Position numbers and translations under genes: made by a program
Assembly: GCA_015661135.1 (NCBI GenBank)
Contig: JACVXW010000048.1
Span: 1-9,188 of the forward strand
Direction of reading: 5' to 3'
DNA from: Chloroflexota bacterium
Lineage (GTDB): Bacteria > Chloroflexota > Limnocylindria > Limnocylindrales > CSP1-4
Length of the DNA: 9,188 bases
Shown: positions 1-5,665 of the stretch, in pieces
Layout of the letters: every line of letters begins with the position of its first letter
Numbering within the stretch: the stretch's first letter is position 1
The notes under the pieces: generated by a model
The model's database searches: none
Seen by the model: only the letters and a program-made list of their open reading frames with translations
What the model was told of the DNA's origin: nothing

Positions 1-1099
1 TCCGGCCCTTCGCGACGCCCTCGGAGTAGGCGATCGCGAGCAGCGTCTCGATGCCCGGTGCGCCGTTGCTGATCCGATCGAACGAGACCCCGAGAACGGC
101 CTCGGCCTTCTCGACCGCCATTCGATCCGGGACGTGGTCCGTGGCGATGAGGTCGAGTGCGCCGTTCGCGAGCCCGGCCCAGAGCGCGTCCTGGTCCGAC
201 ATGGGCCGAAGGGGCGGCGAGATGACGCACTCCGCGACGGACGCCAGGTCCTGAGACGTGTAGCGGGCGTCGGTGAGCGCCAGGTAGTGGGGACACGTCT
301 CCGCGTGAGCGCGGACGCCCCGGGCCTTCGCGTCGCGGACATGGCGGAGAGCCGCCGCGGACGACAGGTGGACGACATGGACCGGTACGTCGGCTGCCCG
401 GGCGAACGCCATGACCCGGTGGGTTGCCACGGCCTCCGCCTCGGTGGACCGCGTCGCGGCGTGGAACTGCGGCGCCGTGTCGCCCTTCGCCAGTGCGTCG
501 GCCACCGCCGTATCGATGAGGACCGGGTCCTCACAGTGCACCTGGAGCATCCCGCCGCGGCCGCCGAGCACCCGCATCGCGTCGAAGATGCGGCGCTCAT
601 CGAGCCGGAAGTCGAAGACCATGAACGCCTTCGCCGTCGCGACGCCCGCGTCCACCATCGCGGGAAGCTCGGTGATCGGGTCGTCCATCCGCCCCGAGAC
701 CACGAGGCTCACCGCGTAGTCGACCGCGCTGTCGTGCTCCGTGGCGGCGCGCCACTCGCGCAGCCCGGCGAGGAGCGAGCGTTCGGCCGCAGCGGACGAG
801 CCCGTCCCGGGGTTGTTGAAGGCCAGGAAGGTCGTCGTCCCGCCGAAGGCCGCCGCCACCGAGTCCTTGAAGAAGCGATCCGGCTCGGTGTCGGTCGCGA
901 CCCTCGTATGCGTATGGACATCGACGACGCCCGGCAGGACGAGGAGCCCCGTCGCATCCACGACCTTGCGGGCGCTGCCGGCCAGCCCTTCCAGGTCCGG
1001 CTCCACCGCCACGATCCGGCCGCCTTCGACGGCGACGTCGACCAGGCGGGAGTCCTTCGCCGTGACGACGGTCCCGCCACGGACCAGGAGGTCGGTCAC
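1..1099 (-). CDS. Hydantoinase/dihydropyrimidinase-type cyclic amidohydrolase, 3' end cut by window edge
   Basis: This encodes a metal-dependent cyclic amide hydrolase of the dihydropyrimidinase/D-hydantoinase/allantoinase superfamily, a cytoplasmic enzyme that opens hydantoin-, dihydropyrimidine- or allantoin-like rings. 366 residues are visible. The binuclear metal site is complete: HTH (H62, H64), the lysine that is carboxylated in this family in AKAFM (K157), H188 in VHCED, H244 in VVHLSS and D321 in ATDH. ETCPHYL (267-273), SPPLRP (294-299) and NGAPGIE (345-351) are typical of the dihydropyrimidinase branch. The GTG start at 1099 lies 7 nt after the stop of the upstream small gene; an ATG at 1110 is in another frame and stops after four codons. 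The gene is third in a minus-strand operon. The DUF3830 and HIU hydrolase neighbours make purine or hydantoin breakdown likely, so an allantoinase role is possible. Family is confident; substrate is not. The C-terminus (about 90-110 residues) is outside the window. Confidence 0.9.
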   Translation of the reverse strand, partial: MTDLLVRGGTVVTAKDSRLVDVAVEGGRIVAVEPDLEGLAGSARKVVDATGLLVLPGVVDVHTHTRVATDTEPDRFFKDSVAAAFGGTTTFLAFNNPGTGSSAAAERSLLAGLREWRAATEHDSAVDYAVSLVVSGRMDDPITELPAMVDAGVATAKAFMVFDFRLDERRIFDAMRVLGGRGGMLQVHCEDPVLIDTAVADALAKGDTAPQFHAATRSTEAEAVATHRVMAFARAADVPVHVVHLSSAAALRHVRDAKARGVRAHAETCPHYLALTDARYTSQDLASVAECVISPPLRPMSDQDALWAGLANGALDLIATDHVPDRMAVEKAEAVLGVSFDRISNGAPGIETLLAIAYSEGVAKGR

Positions 1100-1106
1100 G
1101 GGCGGG

Positions 1107-1370
1107 TCATCTAGTCACCGCCGCCACCGTCAAGTCACCGCCGCCACCGTCACCACCGCCACCGTCCCCACCACCCCCGTCGCCGCCATCACTGTCACCA
1201 CCGCCGTCTCCGTCTGCTCCTCCTGCGTCCTCGTCGTTGCTCTCGTGGAACGCGCCGCCGCCGCCGGCGTCCGAGGACGAAGAGCCCTGCCGACGACGCG
1301 CTCGGACCAGCCCGCCGCCGAGGATCCCGGCGAAGATCGCGACCAGGATCGCCTGGCCCACCCAGTCCAC
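1107..1370 (-). CDS. Small single-pass membrane protein with Gly/Asp-rich tail (87 aa), unknown function
   Basis: I do not recognise this protein as a characterised family. Residues 4-22 form one hydrophobic segment rich in A/I/L/G, followed by a basic stop-transfer stretch RARRR (23-27). The rest is a low-complexity Gly/Ser/Asp tail with GGGGD-type repeats, which probably lies in the cytoplasm by the positive-inside rule. The GTG start at 1370 directly follows the TGA of the DUF3830 gene and is supported by a strong AGGAGG 8 nt upstream. It is sandwiched between DUF3830 and the amidohydrolase with almost no spacing, so it is co-transcribed with them. The last eight residues (LTVAAVTR) exist only because of a 20-bp tandem duplication; with one copy the protein would end at 79 aa in GGGGD. 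The SD and membrane segment argue for a real gene, but a permissive GC-rich repeat could inflate its apparent length. Confidence 0.62.
   Translation of the reverse strand: MDWVGQAILVAIFAGILGGGLVRARRRQGSSSSDAGGGGAFHESNDEDAGGADGDGGGDSDGGDGGGGDGGGGDGGGGDLTVAAVTR
1113..1152. repeat. Perfect 20-bp tandem duplication (two copies)
   Basis: Bases 1113-1132 and 1133-1152 are identical (each begins AGTCACCGCC and ends GCCACCGTCA). The repeat sits in the 3' end of the small membrane protein gene, at the edge of a longer imperfect ACCGCC-rich stretch reaching to about 1200. Because 20 is not a multiple of 3, the second copy is read in a different frame and changes the C-terminus. With a single copy the reading frame would end at TAG immediately after a GGGGD unit. 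Confidence 0.95.
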
Positions 1371-1796
1371 TCAGTCCACCTCCTGAATCCGAACCCGCTG
1401 CGCGCCTTCCCAAAGGACGCGCCGGCCGACCTCGCGCAGGCGGTCCTGCCAGCCATCGTCCGGGAGGATCGAGGCGAAATGGTTGGCCGCCAGCTGGCCG
1501 ACCTTCGATGCCGTCGTGCAGGCGCCGTACGGAAAGAAGATCTCGCACTCGCTGATCCCGCCGGGGTACATCGCGAGCATCCCGGGCGCCGGGTGCGAGG
1601 TGTGGTTCTCATACTCGATGCCCGGCCGGAAGTCGCCGTACGGGATCCAGGTGGACTCGCCTGACCAGCGGCAATGGATGAGGCGGCTGTCGATCGGCAA
1701 CATTCGCCGGATCGCCTCGATCGTCTGGGGAGCGGCGGTCTCCCAGCGGGCGGTAAAGTGGAGGTCGTCGCCGACCGTGATCGAAAGTTGTCCCAT
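1371..1796 (-). CDS. DUF3830 family protein (cyclophilin-like fold)
   Basis: This 141-aa cytoplasmic protein matches the DUF3830 family, whose members adopt a cyclophilin-like beta-barrel; no biochemical role is established that I know of. Recognisable family blocks are TAAPQTIEAI and MLPID (20-36), HCRWSGES (41-48), ENHTSHPAPG followed by MLAMYPGG (63-80), and CEIFFPYG (84-91). Members of this family often lie beside amidohydrolase and hydantoinase genes, as here, so a supporting role in ring-opening catabolism (ligand binding or assisting the enzyme) is inferred. I chose ATG 1796 because conserved sequence starts there (MGQLSITVGD); an in-frame GTG at 1835 would add 13 unconserved residues and overlap the divergent gene. 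There is no SD before the ATG, but a TATCCT box ends 7 nt before it, suggesting a leaderless mRNA. It is the first gene of the three-gene minus operon. Confidence 0.85.
   Translation of the reverse strand: MGQLSITVGDDLHFTARWETAAPQTIEAIRRMLPIDSRLIHCRWSGESTWIPYGDFRPGIEYENHTSHPAPGMLAMYPGGISECEIFFPYGACTTASKVGQLAANHFASILPDDGWQDRLREVGRRVLWEGAQRVRIQEVD
1379..1384 (-). promoter_or_regulatory. Ribosome binding site AGGAGG for the small membrane protein
   Basis: On the minus strand AGGAGG lies 8 nt upstream of the GTG at 1370, inside the last codons of the DUF3830 gene. It is the best Shine-Dalgarno match in the window and fixes the GTG start of the small gene directly after the upstream TGA, supporting translational coupling. 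Confidence 0.75.
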
Positions 1797-1832
1797 GGAC
1801 CGGAGGATACGTGGCCAGCACCGGCGAGGGAA
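1797..1832 (-). promoter_or_regulatory. Candidate leaderless promoter for the DUF3830-amidohydrolase operon
   Basis: Read on the minus strand: TTCCCT (1832-1827) as a weak -35, a 17-nt spacer, and TATCCT (1809-1804) as -10. The -10 box ends 7 nt before the ATG at 1796, so transcription would begin at or next to the start codon. The reverse complement of this -10 box overlaps the Shine-Dalgarno of the divergent HIU hydrolase gene. The -35 matches only 3 of 6 consensus positions, so this is tentative. Confidence 0.33.
1802..1807 (+). promoter_or_regulatory. Ribosome binding site GGAGGA for HIU hydrolase
   Basis: GGAGGA lies 3 nt upstream of the GTG at 1811 (6 nt counted from its central bases), giving the plus-strand gene a clear SD and supporting the GTG start. 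The site is in the 14-bp gap between two divergent start codons and shares bases with the putative minus-strand -10 box. Confidence 0.65.
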
Positions 1833-2203
1833 CACCCACCCCGCAACCGACGAGCCTCGGCACGCCCACGATCTCGACCCACGTCCTCGACACGGAGGCC
1901 GGCGCCCCTGCCGTGGGCGTCCACGTCATCCTCTACAAGCTGGGTGAGGATGAACGCCCCATTCGCCTGACGCAGGCCCTGACCGATGGTGACGGCCGCG
2001 TCCGCGACCTCCTGGAGCGACCGATGTCGCCGGGTGTCTACCGGCTGGAGTTCAACATCGCGGGCGTGCGCGGCGCGGTGGCCCGCGACGATCGCTTCTT
2101 CCGGCGCATGTCGGTCGACCTCCGGATCGACGACGTTTCGCGGTCGTATCACGTGCCGCTGCTGTTGGCGCCGTTCTCGCTCACGACATATCGGGGCAGT
2201 TGA
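1811..2203 (+). CDS. uraH: 5-hydroxyisourate hydrolase (transthyretin-like protein)
   Basis: This 130-aa enzyme hydrolyses 5-hydroxyisourate, the product of urate oxidation, to OHCU on the path to (S)-allantoin. It is a homotetramer of transthyretin fold. The N-terminal signature ISTHVLDT with GAPA (21-34) and the C-terminal signature YHVPLLLAP ... TYRGS (113-130) are both intact. The family's catalytic residues are present: H24, the arginine of TDGDGR (R63), H114 and the terminal YRGS. The first 18 residues are a Ser/Thr/Pro-rich extension that does not look like a signal peptide. The GTG start has a good SD. It is divergent from the DUF3830-amidohydrolase operon, with starts 14 bp apart, and the two units together suggest purine-ring catabolism. 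Urate oxidase and OHCU decarboxylase are not in the window. The DedA-like gene follows after 10 nt. Confidence 0.94.
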   Translation: MASTGEGTPTPQPTSLGTPTISTHVLDTEAGAPAVGVHVILYKLGEDERPIRLTQALTDGDGRVRDLLERPMSPGVYRLEFNIAGVRGAVARDDRFFRRMSVDLRIDDVSRSYHVPLLLAPFSLTTYRGS

Positions 2204-2213
2204 GCCAAAGCTC

Positions 2214-2881
2214 ATGGAGGACCTCGGGCTCGTCGCGGTCATCGGCCTGCTGCTCGTCAAGGAGGCCGGCCTGCCAGTGCCCGTTCCAGGCGACTCGGGG
2301 CGGGCGTCGCCGCGGCGGCAGGCGCCGTCGAGCCGGTCAGCGCGCTCGTGCTGATCGTGGCGGCGACGATCGGCGGGGGACTCATCCAGTATCGCCTGCT
2401 TCGCGGGGGGTTCCGTGCGCGGCTCCTCGACGTCCTGCGCCGCGTGGGTCTGTCGGAGGCGCGGGTGGAGCGACTCGCTGGTCCGCTGCGGGCTCGAGGC
2501 GCAATGGGCGTGGCGCTCGCCCGGATGACTCCCGGCGTACGGATCGTCGCCATTCCCGCCGCGGCGCTGGCCGCCGTCGCGCCACGGGCATTCGCCGCCG
2601 GCCTTGCGGTCGGCAATGGCGTCTTCGTCACGGGCCACTTCGCCCTCGGGGCTGCGCTCGGTGCGCCGGCCGTTGCCCTCGCCGGATCGGTGGGTCCGGC
2701 CGTAATCGCCCTGGTTGGCGGCCTGGCATCGGTCGGCATGCTCGGCTGGCTCGCGATCAAGCGCCGAGCGCGACGCGGGAGTGTCGGCCTCGAAATTGCG
2801 GGTCTCGCCGGGGCGACGGGCGACTGGTCCGATGCGGCCTGCCCGGCCTGCCTGATCCTTCGAACGGTCGTGACACCCTAG
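2214..2881 (+). pseudogene. DedA/VTT-family membrane protein, frameshifted near codon 27
   Basis: DedA-family proteins are multi-pass inner-membrane transporters; some flip undecaprenyl phosphate or phospholipids. The ATG at 2214 gives MEDLGLVAVIGLLLVKEAG then LPVPVPGD, the family's N-terminal hydrophobic helix and PGD motif, ending at 2294. The rest of the protein continues only in another frame, from about 2294, as LGAGVAAAAGA and onward: VLIVAATIGGGLIQY, a helical linker, ARMTPGVRIVAIPAAALAA (the conserved R-x-x-P-G-x-R block), VGNGVFVTGHF and a last hydrophobic helix, ending with TAG at 2879-2881. Relatives have about three more residues between PGD and GAG, so the best explanation is a deletion of about 10 nt. 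It follows the HIU hydrolase gene by 10 nt, with no clear SD, so coupling is likely. A real null mutation and a sequence error are both possible. Family confident; broken state seen directly. Confidence 0.8.
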
Positions 2882-2902
2882 CTGACACTGCGGCCCGGCA
2901 GG

Positions 2903-4174
2903 ATGCGCCGCATGGAAGCCCGCATCGTCTCGCTCCCGAGCAGGCCGGACCCCTCGATCCGCGTCGATGGGGAGCGCATCCTGGTGGATCGCCTCACGCT
3001 CGCAGATCCCGGCTTGGCCACCTGGCTCGCCGGCCAGCCGGACGAGGATCGTGGGTCCGTCGTGGAGCGAGCCCTGCGGATCGGCCTGACCGCGCTCCAG
3101 GGCGTCGGCGTGACCGTGAACCTGGATGCGGTCCGGTCCGAGTTTGACCGGTTCTCGGAGCAGAGCCGGGCCTCGAATGACCGCGCCGCGGAGGCCCTCG
3201 AGCAGGTCCTCCGCTCGAACTTCGGCGATGGCGACGGCCGCCTGCCCCGGACCCTGGAGGCGTTCCTCGGCGACCGCGGGAAGCTCCGGTCCATGGTTGA
3301 CGAGCTGTTCGATCCCAAGCGACGCGACTCGGCCATCGGCCGCATCTCGACAATGCTGGACGCCTATTTCGATGGGGATGCATCCCGCCTCGCCACGCTG
3401 CTGGATCCCACGCGGATGGGATCGCCGCTCCACCAGTTCCGGGCGGAAGTCGCCGCCGGCTTCAAGGCGCTCAGCGAGAAACTCGTCGCGATCGAGGCGG
3501 CCAGCGCCGCCCGGGCCGGCGAACGCTCGAAGTCCGCGGCCAAGGGCGGCGACTTCGAGACCCTACTTGAAGGCCTGCTCGGCGACATCGCTCGCGGTGC
3601 CAACGACTTCCTGGAGCGGACCGGTACAGACGCTGGTGACGCGGGTCGCTCCAAGAAGGGCGACTTCGTCCTGACCATGGACCCGGGCCTGACCCGAGGC
3701 GCCGAGCTGCGTGTCGTCATCGAGGCCAAGGACCGCAAGGTCTCCGGTCGGGAGATGCGCGATGAGCTGCGTGAGGCGCGGACCAACCGGGATGCGGCCG
3801 TCGGCCTGGTCGTCTTCACGCCGGCCCACGCGCCGACGGGGATCGCCCCGTTCGACGTCCGTGCCGGTGACGTCTATTGCGTCATCGACCCGGCAGATCC
3901 GGAGCCGGCCACGCTCGAGGCCGCGGTTCGGCTCGCTCGGCTGCTCGCCCTGGCCAGCCTGCGCGAGCGCGAGGCCGAGGTGGACGCCGCGGAGCTCGGC
4001 GAGGCGCTGACGGCCATTCGGGAGCAGCTCGAGCTGGTGCGGACCATGAAGGTCCAGCTGACCTCGATCGGACAGTCGGCCGGGACGGTCTCGACCAGCC
4101 TGGACCGAATGCGCGAAGGGATCCTCGCCCAGATCGTCCGCGCCGAGCGCGAGCTGGTCCCGGCCGTCGCCTGA
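2903..4174 (+). CDS. Uncharacterised protein with PD-(D/E)XK-like nuclease motif and helical flanks
   Basis: I do not recognise a named family. The 423 aa divide into three parts. Residues 1-200 are mostly helical and charged, with heptad-like stretches (75-130, 180-205). Residues 215-330 look like a restriction-endonuclease fold: GDFETLLEGLLGDIA (helix with E219/E223), KKGDFVL (D254), then RVVIEAKDRK with E274 and K276, followed by a helix (281-295) and a strand GLVVFTP (301-307). This D-x(19)-E-x-K spacing matches the PD-(D/E)XK core. Residues 335-423 are again helical, probably coiled coil. There is no signal peptide or membrane segment. ATG 2903 has an AGG too close to act as an SD; ATG 2912, nine bases later, is better spaced from AGGA and may be the true start. 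It lies 21 nt after the broken dedA and upstream of ku/ligD on the same strand. DNA processing is inferred; it could alternatively be a structural RmuC-like protein. Confidence 0.82.
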   Translation: MRRMEARIVSLPSRPDPSIRVDGERILVDRLTLADPGLATWLAGQPDEDRGSVVERALRIGLTALQGVGVTVNLDAVRSEFDRFSEQSRASNDRAAEALEQVLRSNFGDGDGRLPRTLEAFLGDRGKLRSMVDELFDPKRRDSAIGRISTMLDAYFDGDASRLATLLDPTRMGSPLHQFRAEVAAGFKALSEKLVAIEAASAARAGERSKSAAKGGDFETLLEGLLGDIARGANDFLERTGTDAGDAGRSKKGDFVLTMDPGLTRGAELRVVIEAKDRKVSGREMRDELREARTNRDAAVGLVVFTPAHAPTGIAPFDVRAGDVYCVIDPADPEPATLEAAVRLARLLALASLREREAEVDAAELGEALTAIREQLELVRTMKVQLTSIGQSAGTVSTSLDRMREGILAQIVRAERELVPAVA

Positions 4175-4207
4175 CACCTCATCGGACTCAGCGACGCGGG
4201 CGTTGGA

Positions 4208-4601
4208 TCAGCGCTGGCCGCGACCCTCGCGCAACCGGGTGACGGCCTTCTCGATTCGTCGCGCCCTCGTTTCGGGGGTCTTCGCACCGTCTATGCCGAG
4301 CACGAACCAGCGTCGCTCGCTGTAGGAAAGGCCGTCGAAGAACCGGCGTGCCTCGGGGTGCGGGTCGAGCCCGGCGGCGAAGTCCGCCGGCACCTCCACT
4401 TCGCGCGGCGCGGTTCTCGGCGTTGACCCCGAGCAGGTACTCGTCCCCGTACACCGCGATCGTGCTCCGATAGGTGAAGCCCTTGATGGTCACCCGAACC
4501 GCTGGTCGCCGACCTGCTCCCAGGCCCTCCACCACCGAGGCCGGGACCCGCATCCCGGTCGCCGTCTTGCCACTGAGTTCAAGGATGGCCTGGAATCGCA
4601 T
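4208..4601 (-). pseudogene. YdeI/OmpD-associated-like protein (DUF1905 + OmdA), disrupted by internal out-of-frame deletion
   Basis: Intact relatives are cytoplasmic proteins of about 150 aa with an N-terminal DUF1905 beta domain and a C-terminal OmdA helical segment; their role is unclear. Here ATG 4601 gives a normal DUF1905 part: MRFQAILELSG, VRVTIKGFTYRSTIAVYG, EYLLGVNAENR (to residue 64, base 4410). The C-terminal part, PREVEVPADFAAGL ... RRFFDGLSYSERRW ... GAKTPETRARRIEKAV, is complete but in another frame and ends with TGA at 4208-4210. About 18-20 residues that normally join the two are missing. The junction reads ACCGCG (4414-4409), which fits both the ...NR-A side and the T-A-P-R side, as expected of a deletion between short direct repeats. 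As it stands, translation from 4601 runs out of frame to about 4188. It lies alone on the minus strand, convergent with the nuclease-like gene (33-nt gap). Confidence 0.8.
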
Positions 4602-4608
4602 GACCGAG

Positions 4609-4614
4609 ACTGTA
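4609..4614 (-). promoter_or_regulatory. Candidate -10 box for leaderless transcription of the YdeI-like gene
   Basis: TACAGT on the minus strand ends 7 nt before the ATG at 4601, and there is no Shine-Dalgarno in between. The spacing matches that at the DUF3830 and DUF255 starts. No convincing -35 is visible 16-18 nt upstream, so the call rests on the repeated pattern. Confidence 0.25.
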
Positions 4615-4710
4615 CGCGAAGCCCGAGCCGTCGAGCCGTCGGTTGCGGACGGGTGATATGGTCTCGCTCCGGCTCCGTCGTCCGTCGGGGTTGAGCACGA
4701 GGATCTGCTT

Positions 4711-5637
4711 GTGGCGCGCTCGATGTGGAAGGGGGCCATCCAGTTTGGCCTCGTCACGATCCCGGTGAAGTTGTACGTGGCGACCGAGTCGCGGGCCGGG
4801 GTCAGCTTCAACATGCTCCACGCCGAGGACCTCTCGCGGATCCAGATGAAGATCTTCTGCCCGGTGGAGGAGGAGGTCATCTCGCGGTCGGACACGGTCA
4901 AGGGGTTCGAATACGCGCCGGGTGACTACGTCGTCGTCACGGACGAGGACCTCGAGTCCCTTCCGCTCAAGACGGTCCGCTCCATCTAGATCGAGCAGTT
5001 CGTCGAGTCCGCCGAGGCGGAGACCAACACCCGGTTCGTCAAGCAGGCCTACTACATCGAGCCGGACAAGATCGGCCGCAAGGCCTTCACGCTCCTCAAG
5101 TCCGTCCTTCGGGACAAGGGCCTGACGGCGATCTGCAAGGTCGTGATCAAGGACCGTGAGGCGCTCGCCGCGCTGGATCCGTTCGAGAACACGATGGTCC
5201 TGTCCACGCTCTACTGGCCGGACGAGATCCGTGCCCTGGCCGAACTGGACCTGCCCGTCGAGGAGCCGGAGATCAAGCCGGCCGAGAAGCTCATGGCGGA
5301 GCAGCTCATCGGTGCGATGACCGGCGCGTTCGATCCGGCCCAGTACCGCGACGAGTACCGCTCGGCGCTCATGCAGATCATCGAATCCAAGGTCCAGGGC
5401 CGCGAGGTCACGGCAGCGCCGGCGGCCGAGGAGCCCACCAACATCGTCGACCTGATGGCGGCGCTGGAGGCGAGCGTCCGTGCCGCGAAGGCCGCCCGCG
5501 AAGCGGAAACGCCTCCGCCGGTCTCGGTCGCCCAGGCCACGGCCAGGAAGGCGGAGGCCGGCGAAGCTGCGCCATCGGGCGCCTCCGACGATCGGGCAGA
5601 GGACGCCAAGCCGAGTCGCCGCAGGAAGAGCGCCTGA
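4711..5637 (+). pseudogene. ku: Ku protein of bacterial NHEJ, interrupted by in-frame TAG at codon 93
   Basis: Bacterial Ku is a homodimeric ring that binds double-strand DNA ends and recruits LigD. The frame is continuous from GTG 4711 to TGA 5637 (308 aa if read through) except for TAG at 4987-4989. The start MARSMWKGAI with FGLVTIPVKLY is the canonical Ku N-terminus, with GAGGA (4699-4703) as SD. Before the stop is LPLKTVRSI and after it IEQFV; relatives have a glutamate there (TIEIEQF), so a single G-to-T change of GAG explains it. Later features are normal: KQAYYIEPDKIG, AICKVVIKDRE, STLYWPDEIR, the LigD-interacting IVDLMAALEASVRAAK (245-260) and a basic tail SRRRKSA. Real readings: nonsense allele, consensus error, or (least likely) suppression. 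A possible extended -10 (TGATATGGT, 4654-4662) lies upstream. It sits 28 nt before ligD, as in typical NHEJ operons. Confidence 0.9.
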
Positions 5638-5665
5638 CCCCAGCTTCCGGGCAGACTCGCTCCTG

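Noticed and set aside
134..1114. 326-codon plus-strand open frame
   Set aside because: It is antisense to the amidohydrolase, whose metal ligands and family motifs are all in the minus-strand frame.
1113..1200. CRISPR-like or regulatory repeat array
   Set aside because: Only one 20-bp unit is duplicated; the remaining repeats are imperfect ACCGCC triplets that encode the Gly/Asp tail, with no spacers.
2288..2302. Programmed ribosomal frameshift in dedA
   Set aside because: There is no classic slippery heptamer or clear downstream stem, and residues are missing relative to the family, which points to a deletion.
1130..3433. 767-codon open frame on the minus strand across uraH, dedA and part of the nuclease-like gene
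   Set aside because: It is antisense to three recognisable genes, has a random Arg/Ala/Gly-rich composition and no family motif; long open antisense frames are normal at this GC content.
4987..4989. Amber (TAG) recoding, such as pyrrolysine or stop reassignment, in ku
   Set aside because: TAG is used as a genuine terminator for ligD (8459-8461) and dedA (2879-2881), no recoding element is visible, and a single G-to-T change is simpler.
5143..5637. Separate 164-aa gene for the C-terminal part of Ku
   Set aside because: The GTG at 5143 falls inside the conserved CKVVIKDRE strand and has no ribosome binding site; it is the continuation of the interrupted ku frame.
5480..5665. 62-codon upstream extension of ligD overlapping the end of ku
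   Set aside because: The extension is a basic low-complexity shadow of the ku 3' end; phosphoesterase homology begins just after ATG 5666.
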